Source of the DNA: Agrococcus sp. KRD186
GTDB lineage: Bacteria > Actinomycetota > Actinomycetes > Actinomycetales > Microbacteriaceae
DNA length: 64,000 nucleotides
Assembly: GCF_017168255.1 (NCBI RefSeq)
Contig: NZ_JABFAP010000001.1
Coordinates: 1,643,691-1,707,690, forward strand
Reading direction: 5' to 3'
The first letter of the stretch is position 1, and each line of letters starts with the position of its first letter. Under the pieces are notes generated by a model. It was not told the DNA's origin. It did not search any database and worked only from the letters and a program-made list of their open reading frames with translations. The position numbers were made by a program, and so were the translations under genes. Below, piece by piece: positions 1-6,299 of this stretch.

Positions 1-24
1 CACGGCGAAGACCCTCGGATGCAC
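1..24 (-). CDS. 5' end of a gene leaving the window (probable large GT2-like protein)
   Basis: Only eight codons are visible, starting at a GTG with first base 24 and reading V-H-P-R-V-F-A-V towards the window edge. The call rests on the hexamer TAGCCT at 31-36, six bases upstream of this GTG, which matches the leaderless promoter pattern seen many times in this window. Large actinobacterial GT2 membrane proteins next to whiB often begin with a similar short peptide, so that identity is a guess from context. There is too little sequence for a firm function. Confidence 0.4.
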
Positions 25-30
25 CTGGCA

Positions 31-36
31 AGGCTA
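31..36 (-). promoter_or_regulatory. -10-like hexamer TAGCCT, leaderless spacing
   Basis: Read on the minus strand, TAGCCT is followed by six bases and then the GTG at 24. No Shine-Dalgarno sequence can fit in this space. The stretch 37-103 between it and the stop of the next gene holds nothing else I recognise. Confidence 0.45.
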
Positions 37-103
37 GATGGGATGACGACGGCGACCGGCGGTTGCGGCCGGTGTGCCGCGGATCTGCGTGCCGGAGCCC
101 GCG

Positions 104-1192
104 TCAGCGGCGGATGCGACGGATGACGGCTGCGGCATGCCCGGCGGCGCGGCGCGCGCCCCGCGCGAGCCGTTCGGGCGTGATGGCTCGGCGCTCCAGC
201 GCCTGCCGACGCGCGATCTGCGCGGCCACCTCGGCGTGGAAGGCGTCGTCGAGCCCGTGCAGTGCCCGCTCGCGCTCAAGCAGCTCGCGGACCTCAGCAG
301 GACTGAAGTGGGCATCACGATCGGCGTCGACGGCCTCGGCGAGCCGAACAGGGAGCACCGCGGACAGCGCGGTGAGCCGCGTCGCCAGCCGATCGTCGCG
401 CACGAAGCCGTCGCCGAAGTCGGAGTCAGCGACTGGCGTCCTCGCGAGGTAGAACGGCAGCAGGATGCCCGCCTTCCAACGACGCCAATCGCGCATGCCG
501 TGATGATTCGGGCTCGGATCGAGCGAGGGCGACGCCTCGTATCCCCGGCCCATGTTGATCGTCTTGCGCTCGAACTGCTGCCACGAGCGCCACGGCACGT
601 GTAGCACCTCGAGGCCGAACGCATCCGTCACCTCGCCGCGCTGCGGCATCGAGACGAAGTGGTTGCCCTGCGCGACCTCGACGCGGGGGTCACCGACGTG
701 AATGGCGTTCGGGGTCGGGTGCGCCTGCACGCCCGCCGCCTCGAGTTGCGCCTGCGCGCGTTCGTCACGCCAATGCATGCGGGTGGCAAGGCCGGAGCCG
801 CTGCGCGCTGTGGGGCCGACGAGATTGCGCACCGGCACGTGGAACGAGCCGAGTGCCGGCGGCGCGCTCGCGAGCGCCTCGGCGACCGTGCGCGCACCTG
901 CGAGCACGAACTCGTCGGCATCGCCGTTGATCACCCAATCGGCGCCGTGCTCGGCCGCCGCCAGCCGCGCCATGCGGGTGACGACCTCCGCCTGCTGCTT
1001 GCGGTGCTCCGGATCGTCGAAGACGGTGACGGGTGCTGCGCGCGCGTAGTCTGCGAGGATCTCGCGCGTGCCGTCGACGGATGCGTTGTCCGTCACCAGG
1101 ATGCGGTCGACGCCTTCGGCCAGATGGTGTTCGATGGTCGCCGCGATGACGTCCGCCTCATCGCGGACCATCATGGTGAGGACGACCCGCAT
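104..1192 (-). CDS. glycosyltransferase, GT2-like (Glyco_tranf_2_4 type)
   Basis: A 362-residue protein beginning MRVVLTMMVRDEADVI, the usual opening of this GT2 subgroup, which transfers sugars from nucleotide donors. A TDNASVDGT nucleotide-sugar motif lies near residues 34-42, and a DADEF motif near residue 90 would provide the metal-binding acidic residues. There is no signal peptide or clear membrane segment, so a cytosolic or membrane-peripheral location is expected. The gene starts 11 bases after the whiB stop codon on the same strand and has no good ribosome binding site, which suggests cotranscription with the regulator. Acceptor and sugar cannot be read from sequence. Confidence 0.8.
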   Translation of the reverse strand: MRVVLTMMVRDEADVIAATIEHHLAEGVDRILVTDNASVDGTREILADYARAAPVTVFDDPEHRKQQAEVVTRMARLAAAEHGADWVINGDADEFVLAGARTVAEALASAPPALGSFHVPVRNLVGPTARSGSGLATRMHWRDERAQAQLEAAGVQAHPTPNAIHVGDPRVEVAQGNHFVSMPQRGEVTDAFGLEVLHVPWRSWQQFERKTINMGRGYEASPSLDPSPNHHGMRDWRRWKAGILLPFYLARTPVADSDFGDGFVRDDRLATRLTALSAVLPVRLAEAVDADRDAHFSPAEVRELLERERALHGLDDAFHAEVAAQIARRQALERRAITPERLARGARRAAGHAAAVIRRIRR

Positions 1193-1203
1193 GCGGATCG
1201 CGC

Positions 1204-1557
1204 TCAGGCGAGCTTGCGCAGCTTGCGCCGCTCGCGCTCGGACAGCCCGCCCCAGATGCCGAAGCGCTCATCGTTCTCGAGGGCGTACTCGAGGCACTGC
1301 TGGCGCACCTCGCAGGTGTCGCAGATGCGCTTGGCATCCCGTGTGGAACCGCCCTTCTCCGGGAAGAACGCCTCCGGATCGGTCTCCGCGCAGAGCGCGT
1401 CGGCCTGCCATCCCAGTGGGTGGTCGTCCGCCTCGTTGCGAACGCCAGGTACCCCAAGCATGATCGGGTCGACGAACCAGTCGCCTGGCACGCCGCGACG
1501 CAGCCCACCCTCTTCGATGCCTCGCGCTGTCGTGCTGCGCTGCACTCCCTCTCGCAT
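1204..1557 (-). CDS. whiB2: WhiB-family iron-sulfur transcription factor (WhiB2/WhmD-like)
   Basis: A 117-residue protein with the four cysteines of WhiB proteins at 56, 79, 82 and 88 (spacing C-x22-C-x2-C-x5-C) and the GIWGG turn at 100-104, followed by a basic tail ERERRKLRK. Such proteins bind a [4Fe-4S] cluster and act with the primary sigma factor; WhiB2/WhmD proteins affect septation and cell division. The ATG at 1557 was chosen over a longer frame because a GGGGGAAG ribosome site precedes it and the promoter at 1606-1635 lies just upstream. Assignment to the WhiB2 subgroup rests on the manA neighbourhood, where whiB2 sits in mycobacteria, as well as on sequence. Confidence 0.88.
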   Translation of the reverse strand: MREGVQRSTTARGIEEGGLRRGVPGDWFVDPIMLGVPGVRNEADDHPLGWQADALCAETDPEAFFPEKGGSTRDAKRICDTCEVRQQCLEYALENDERFGIWGGLSERERRKLRKLA

Positions 1558-1605
1558 GGCTTCCCCCGGTTTCTGCGGGACCCCGGCCGGGCCCGCGCTG
1601 CACCA

Positions 1606-1635
1606 ATTACACCGGTGTAGTTCGCCCCGCGTCAA
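1606..1635 (-). promoter_or_regulatory. promoter of whiB2 with a palindrome across the -10 region
   Basis: On the minus strand TTGACG (1630-1635) and TGTAAT (1606-1611) are 18 bases apart, the best -35/-10 pair in the window. Transcription would start near 1599, leaving about 40 bases of leader. The perfect 12-bp palindrome TACACCGGTGTA at 1608-1619 covers most of the -10 box and part of the spacer, where a bound protein would control initiation. The binding protein is unknown. Confidence 0.65.
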
Positions 1636-1660
1636 GTCGAGGATTGTAAGCGTGTCGCCG

Positions 1661-2797
1661 CTAGGGCCGCGGAGGGGAGCCCTCCGGCGTGTCGCACTCG
1701 AGAGCCAGCCAGGCTTCGTCGGAGGCCACGGAGAAGTCCACCTCGGTGTCGATCCACGCCGCCTGCGCAACGTCGAGCTCATGCGTCACGCCGTCGACGT
1801 CGATGCGCGTGGGCGAGATCGCGAGCAGCAGCGCCCTTCCGGGCCCCACCCGGTGCGTGCCCTCCACCAGCCGCAGTTCGAATGGCGCCTCCGGCCGGTA
1901 GGCGATTGCGCCGTCGAGCTCCATCGCCGGCAGCCGCGGATCCTCGAGTGGCGTCTCGTCGACGATCGCGAGCAGCTCGTCGACGTCGACGTGCTTGGAC
2001 GTCAGGCCGCCGCGCAGCACGTTGTCGCTCGGTCCCATGAGCTCCATACCCAGACCCTCGAGGTAGGCGTGCAGGTTGCCGGCCGGCAGGTAGAGCGCTT
2101 CGCCCGGCGCGAGCGACACGCGGTTGAGCAGCAATGCAACGAGGATGCCGGGGTCGCCCGGGTGCGCGGCGGCCAGTCGGGCGATGGTGTCGGCCTCGTC
2201 CGGCAGCGCCGCGGCGATCGCGTCAGACCGCTCGGACGCGGCAGCGATCGCGGCGCGTACCTCCAGCGCACCGGAGAGCAGCCAAGCGAGCGCATCGCCC
2301 GAGCGCACGTGCTCTGCCAAAGGCCCGAACCGCGCGTCGACGGCGGCGAGAGCCTCGGCGACGCCCTGCGCCTGCTCCCGCGGGCGGAACCCGCTGAGCG
2401 CTTCGAACGGCGTGACGGCGACGACCAGCTCCGGCTTCGCGAACGGGTCGCGGTAGTTCCGGTGCGGCGCGTCGCGAGCGATGCCAGCAACGTCCTCCCG
2501 CTCGTGGCCGGCTCGGGCGCGTGCGGCATTCGGATGCGCCTGCAGCGAGAGCGGCTCGGCCGCGGCCAGCACCTTGAGCAGCATCACGGGCTGGGTGCGG
2601 CCCGCCGCTTCGATCGCCTGCGACAGGTCGAGCCCCAGGTGCTCCCCTCCTGTCACGCGCGAGGGGCTGCCCGGGTGCGCACCGAGCCACAGCTCAGCTT
2701 CGGGCCCGCCGGAAGGAGTGCGGCGCAGGTAGTCGGCCAGCAGCCTGGTGCTGCCCCAGGCGTAGCCCCTGGGGTCGTTGGCGATGGGCACAAACAC
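1661..2797 (-). CDS. manA: mannose-6-phosphate isomerase, class I
   Basis: Interconverts fructose-6-phosphate and mannose-6-phosphate, feeding GDP-mannose for polyprenyl-phosphate-mannose and glycan synthesis. The 378-residue protein has the type I motifs: GYAWGS near the N-terminus, the zinc region LSLQAHPNAA near residues 83-92, KPELVVA near 121-127, and the C-terminal YLPAGNLHAYLEG cupin stretch with GLTSKHVD. The GTG at 2797 is preceded by GGGAGGAG about eight bases away; a second GTG at 2791 is also possible. It is divergent from the acyl-CoA dehydrogenase gene and upstream of whiB2, an association shared with mycobacteria. Confidence 0.93.
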   Translation of the reverse strand: MFVPIANDPRGYAWGSTRLLADYLRRTPSGGPEAELWLGAHPGSPSRVTGGEHLGLDLSQAIEAAGRTQPVMLLKVLAAAEPLSLQAHPNAARARAGHEREDVAGIARDAPHRNYRDPFAKPELVVAVTPFEALSGFRPREQAQGVAEALAAVDARFGPLAEHVRSGDALAWLLSGALEVRAAIAAASERSDAIAAALPDEADTIARLAAAHPGDPGILVALLLNRVSLAPGEALYLPAGNLHAYLEGLGMELMGPSDNVLRGGLTSKHVDVDELLAIVDETPLEDPRLPAMELDGAIAYRPEAPFELRLVEGTHRVGPGRALLLAISPTRIDVDGVTHELDVAQAAWIDTEVDFSVASDEAWLALECDTPEGSPPRP

Positions 2798-2865
2798 GCC
2801 GCGGTCTCCTCCCGGCAGATTGGCATGAGCGTACCAACGCCGCGGTGGCGCCAGCGGCCTCGCCG

Positions 2866-2871
2866 TAGCGT
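2866..2871 (+). promoter_or_regulatory. -10-like TAGCGT, leaderless spacing
   Basis: TAGCGT ends six bases before the ATG at 2878, leaving no room for a ribosome binding site. No convincing -35 element is visible. Confidence 0.45.
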
Positions 2872-2877
2872 GACGCC

Positions 2878-4056
2878 ATGACCTTCACACCGCTCACGAG
2901 CGACTTCTTCGGCTTCGCCACCGACCTCACCGAAGCGGAGCAGGCCTCGCTGGCCGAGATCCGTGCGTTCATGGAGCAGCGGGTGCGCCCCGTCATCGAC
3001 GAGCACTGGCACGCCGACACCTTCCCCCACCAGCTCATCCCCGAGCTCGCGGGCCTCGGCGTGGTGGGCCCCGGGTGGGCCGAGAGCGCCCGGATCGAGA
3101 ACTCGGCGGTCTACCGCGGCTGGGTCGCGCTCGAGATGAGCCGGGTGGACGCATCCGTCTCCACCTTCGTCGCCGTGCAGAACGGGCTCGTCGCGGGCTC
3201 GATCGGCGTCGCCGGCAGCGACGAGCAGCGCGCGGAGTGGCTGCCGAAGCTCGCCGACTGCTCGGTGATCGGCGCCTTCGGGCTCACCGAGCCGCTCTCC
3301 GGCTCGGATGCCGCGCAGGGCCTGCGCACCACCGCCCGGCGCGAGGGCGAGGAATGGGTCATCGATGGTGCGAAGCGCTGGATCGGCAACGCCACGCACG
3401 CCGACATCGTGGTGATCTGGGCGAAGGACGCCGCGGACGGCCAGGTCAAGGGCTTCATCGTGCCCACCGACACCGCCGGGTTCGCCGCCACCAAGATCGA
3501 GCGCAAGATCTCGCTGCGCATGGTGCAGAACGCCGACATCGTGCTCGAGGGCGTGCGGGTGCCGGAGTCGATGCGCCTGCAGCGGGCCTCGAGCTTCCGC
3601 GACACCGCCAAGGTGCTGCGCCTCACCCGCGCCGAGGTCGCCTGGAGCGCCGTGGGCGTGATGATCGGCGCCTACGAGGCCGCCGTGCGCTACACGACCG
3701 AGCGGGTGCAGTTCGGCAAGCCGATCGCCGGGCACCAGCTCGTGCAGGATCTGCTGGCCAAGTCGCTCGGGCACATTACCGCCTCGATCGCGCTCTGCGT
3801 GCAGGTGTCACGGATGCTCGACGAAGGTCGGCAGGAGGACGCCCACTCCGCACTGGCCAAGGCCTACGCCACCACGCGGATGCGAGAGGTGGTCGCCTGG
3901 TGCCGCGAGGTGTGCGGCGGCAACGGCATCGTCACCGACTACGACGTCGCGCGCTTCTTCGTCGACGCCGAGGCGCTCTACACCTACGAGGGCACCGCGC
4001 AGATGAACTCGCTGATCGTGGGGCGGGCGATCAGCGGGCAGTCGGCGTTCGCCTGA
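2878..4056 (+). CDS. acyl-CoA dehydrogenase, glutaryl-CoA dehydrogenase-like
   Basis: A 392-residue FAD flavoenzyme that introduces a 2,3-double bond into an acyl-CoA and passes electrons to ETF. The FAD/substrate signature FGLTEPLSGSDA is near residues 134-145, a GAKRWIGN stretch near 161-168, and the catalytic glutamate is expected in YTYEGTAQMN near residue 370. The ending LIVGRAISG resembles glutaryl-CoA dehydrogenases more than medium-chain enzymes, but substrate assignment stays open. The 3' end overlaps the convergent mannosyltransferase gene by 26 bp. The leaderless-type element at 2866 supports the ATG at 2878. Confidence 0.9.
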   Translation: MTFTPLTSDFFGFATDLTEAEQASLAEIRAFMEQRVRPVIDEHWHADTFPHQLIPELAGLGVVGPGWAESARIENSAVYRGWVALEMSRVDASVSTFVAVQNGLVAGSIGVAGSDEQRAEWLPKLADCSVIGAFGLTEPLSGSDAAQGLRTTARREGEEWVIDGAKRWIGNATHADIVVIWAKDAADGQVKGFIVPTDTAGFAATKIERKISLRMVQNADIVLEGVRVPESMRLQRASSFRDTAKVLRLTRAEVAWSAVGVMIGAYEAAVRYTTERVQFGKPIAGHQLVQDLLAKSLGHITASIALCVQVSRMLDEGRQEDAHSALAKAYATTRMREVVAWCREVCGGNGIVTDYDVARFFVDAEALYTYEGTAQMNSLIVGRAISGQSAFA

Positions 4057-4801
4057 GTCGCGCGAGGCGCTCGGCCACTGCCCTCCAGGCCCGGCCGGCC
4101 GCCCAGCCCGTGACGCTCACGAGCGCTTCGCGCACGATGCCGGGCGTCATCTTCGACGCTCCGAGCTCGCGCTCGCGGAACAGGATCGGCACTTCGACCA
4201 CGCGCGCACCCGCCTCCAGCGCGCGCCGCGTCATGTCGATCTGGAAGCAGTAGCCCTGGCTGCGCACCTCTTCCAGGGGGATGCGTCGCAGCAGCTCGGC
4301 CGTGTACGCGCGGCACCCGGCGGTCATGTCGTGCACCGACGACCGCAGCATCACCCGCGCGTACACGTTGCCCACACGGGAGATCGCCTGCCGGTGCCAG
4401 GGCCAGTCGACGACGCCTCCGCCCTGCACCCATCGGGAGCCGATCACCAGATCGGCGCCCGCCCTGGAGCCGTGTGCGAGCGCTGCCAGCATGCGCGGCA
4501 CGGCCTCGGCCGGGTGCGAGCCGTCTGCGTCGAACTCGACCACCGCATCCGCCCCCATCTCGAGCGCCACGTGCATCCCGTGCACGTAGGCGGCCCCGAG
4601 GCCCGCCTTGGCTGGGCGGTGCAGCACGCTCACGCGCGGATCAGCGGCGGCGATCGCGTCGGCCAGCTCGCCAGTGCCATCCGGGCTCGCGTCGTCGATG
4701 ACGAGCACCTCGACCGTCGGCGCCGCCTGCAGCAGACCGTGCATCGTCACGGGCAGGGCCTCACGCTCGTTGTAGGTCGGCACGAGGACGACGACGCGCA
4801 T
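4031..4801 (-). CDS. polyprenyl-phosphate mannose synthase-like GT2
   Basis: A 256-residue glycosyltransferase of the dolichol-phosphate mannose synthase type, predicted to move mannose from GDP-mannose to a polyprenyl phosphate at the membrane face. Visible motifs are VPTYNER near the N-terminus, DDASPDGT, the catalytic EFDADGSH, IGSRWVQGG, and FRERELGASKM near the C-terminus. It lacks the fused acyltransferase domain of some Ppm1 proteins. The ATG at 4801 (GGAG upstream) was chosen because the sequence before it is basic and not conserved. Proximity to manA fits mannose supply for glycan assembly outside the cell. Confidence 0.85.
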   Translation of the reverse strand: MRVVVLVPTYNEREALPVTMHGLLQAAPTVEVLVIDDASPDGTGELADAIAAADPRVSVLHRPAKAGLGAAYVHGMHVALEMGADAVVEFDADGSHPAEAVPRMLAALAHGSRAGADLVIGSRWVQGGGVVDWPWHRQAISRVGNVYARVMLRSSVHDMTAGCRAYTAELLRRIPLEEVRSQGYCFQIDMTRRALEAGARVVEVPILFRERELGASKMTPGIVREALVSVTGWAAGRAWRAVAERLARLRRTPTAR

Positions 4802-4982
4802 GGGGCTCCGGTTCGCTGGACGATGGCGGCGAGCAATCCTCGCACACGCGCGGTGGAGCTGAGGGTGCAGGCGCTTTCGCGCCTGCACCGCGACCCCAGC
4901 GCCGGGACCCGTCCCGGGTCACGGTCCATCGAGCGCGCCGCTCCTGCGCGTGCAACAGTGCTCGCGCCGAGCCGAGCCGTGG

Positions 4983-4988
4983 CACGAT
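4983..4988 (+). promoter_or_regulatory. -10-like CACGAT, leaderless spacing
   Basis: CACGAT is followed by six bases and the GTG at 4995. It keeps A at position 2 and T at position 6 of the window's common hexamer but lacks the leading T, so this is weaker than the others. It favours GTG 4995 over the upstream GTG at 4950. Confidence 0.3.
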
Positions 4989-4994
4989 GGTGCG

Positions 4995-6278
4995 GTGCCG
5001 GGGCAGAGAAGGAGGACGATCCTCGCAGCGTGGATCGTCGCCAACGCGACCTGCGGCGACGCGGTGCGCAACGTGATCGGCTATCCTGCCTGGGCAGGCA
5101 TTGTGCTCGCGACCTTCATCTGGGTCGCCATCGAGCTGACGTTGCTGCGCGTTCGGCTGTGGCGGATGCCCGTGTCGGTCGTCGCGTTCGCGGCCATGGC
5201 GCTGGTCTCGGCGATCTGGGCGATCTCACCTGCGTGGTCGCTCGTCGGGTCGATCATCCTGATCGGCACGATCGCGAGCGCGGTGCTCATCGCCTCGCTT
5301 CCCTACCGCGTGATCCTCGATCTCACGCACTGGACGATGCAGGGCCTGTTGATCGCCTCGTTCCTGTTCGAGGCATTCGTCGCGCTGGTGCTGCGCCGCC
5401 CGCTCTTCCCGCTCTGGGCCGACTACCCGCCCGACGTCAGCGGCGAACTGCACTGGTCGAGCGGCCTCCTGTTCGAGGGCGGGCGCGTGCAGGGCATCAT
5501 GGGCAACGCCAATCTGCTGGGAATGGTGGCGCTGATCGCGCTGGTGATCGCCAGCTGCCGCGCAGCCGCCCGGCTCGACCGATGGTGGCCGGTGTGGATC
5601 GCGCTGCCGCTGCTTGCCCACGCCGTCACACGGAGCGCCACCGTACTGTTCGCGACGGCAATGGTCGCGGTGCTCGCGTTCCTGGTCATCGCTTGGGTGC
5701 GCTGGCGCGGCGCCACCTTCTATCGCATCTTCGGCATCGCGATCGCGGTGGGCCTGGCCTGCATCGGCTTGATCATCGGCAACTGGGATGCAGTGACGGA
5801 GTTCCTCGGCCGCGATGCAGACATGACGGGCCGCTTCGACATCTGGGGCCGCGTGATCGACCTCGGCCTTACGAGCCCGGTCGTTGGCGTGGGCTACCTC
5901 GGTTACTGGCTCCCGTGGGTCCCGCCGTTCGACAGCCTCGGCGAGATGCACGGCATGGTCTACCTGCAGGCGCACAACGTCTGGCTCGACGTGTTCATGC
6001 AGCTCGGCCTCGTCGGAGTGCTGCTGTGGGGCGGACTGCAGTACCGAGCGGTCGCAAACTGCCTCGGCGCGCTCTACCGCGCCCCGATCGGCGAGCGCGC
6101 GCTCAACGCCATCCCGTTGCTGCTCTGGGTCGCGCTGTTCGTGCAGGGGCTCGCGGAGTCGCGGCCCTGGATCGAGTTCGGCATGATGCTGCTCGTGATC
6201 TTCGCGATCGGCCCGCTGCGCAAGCAGATCGCACCGCGCGCGCCGCGTACCGAGGTCATCACCACCATCCGGTCCTGA
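4995..6278 (+). CDS. O-antigen ligase / polymerase-like membrane protein (Wzy_C family)
   Basis: A 427-residue polytopic membrane protein with roughly ten hydrophobic segments. The Wzy_C hallmark region is present: GRFDIWGRVIDLG, SPVVGVGY, a larger extracytoplasmic loop, then the H-N-V-W-L-D motif and a final membrane helix. Such proteins polymerise repeat units or ligate a polyprenyl-linked glycan to an acceptor outside the membrane. Since the locus exports by ABC transporter, a ligase-like or separate polymerase role are both possible. The start is uncertain: GTG 4995 fits a leaderless promoter, GTG 4950 would add 15 residues. It is convergent with the repeat-protein gene, 21 bases away. 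Confidence 0.82.
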   Translation: MPGQRRRTILAAWIVANATCGDAVRNVIGYPAWAGIVLATFIWVAIELTLLRVRLWRMPVSVVAFAAMALVSAIWAISPAWSLVGSIILIGTIASAVLIASLPYRVILDLTHWTMQGLLIASFLFEAFVALVLRRPLFPLWADYPPDVSGELHWSSGLLFEGGRVQGIMGNANLLGMVALIALVIASCRAAARLDRWWPVWIALPLLAHAVTRSATVLFATAMVAVLAFLVIAWVRWRGATFYRIFGIAIAVGLACIGLIIGNWDAVTEFLGRDADMTGRFDIWGRVIDLGLTSPVVGVGYLGYWLPWVPPFDSLGEMHGMVYLQAHNVWLDVFMQLGLVGVLLWGGLQYRAVANCLGALYRAPIGERALNAIPLLLWVALFVQGLAESRPWIEFGMMLLVIFAIGPLRKQIAPRAPRTEVITTIRS

Positions 6279-6299
6279 CCCGCGTCACTGAGAGCGAGC

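Noticed and set aside
659-2881. Plus-strand open frame of 740 codons
   Set aside because: It runs antisense to the GT2, whiB2 and manA genes, which all have clear family motifs. The translation is arginine-rich with no recognisable domain, as is usual for shadow frames in high-GC DNA.
2878-4056. Orthology of the acyl-CoA dehydrogenase to mycobacterial FadE25
   Set aside because: FadE25 lies beside purE in M. tuberculosis, but this protein's YEGT ending looks like glutaryl-CoA dehydrogenases and it is far from purE, so orthology was not claimed.
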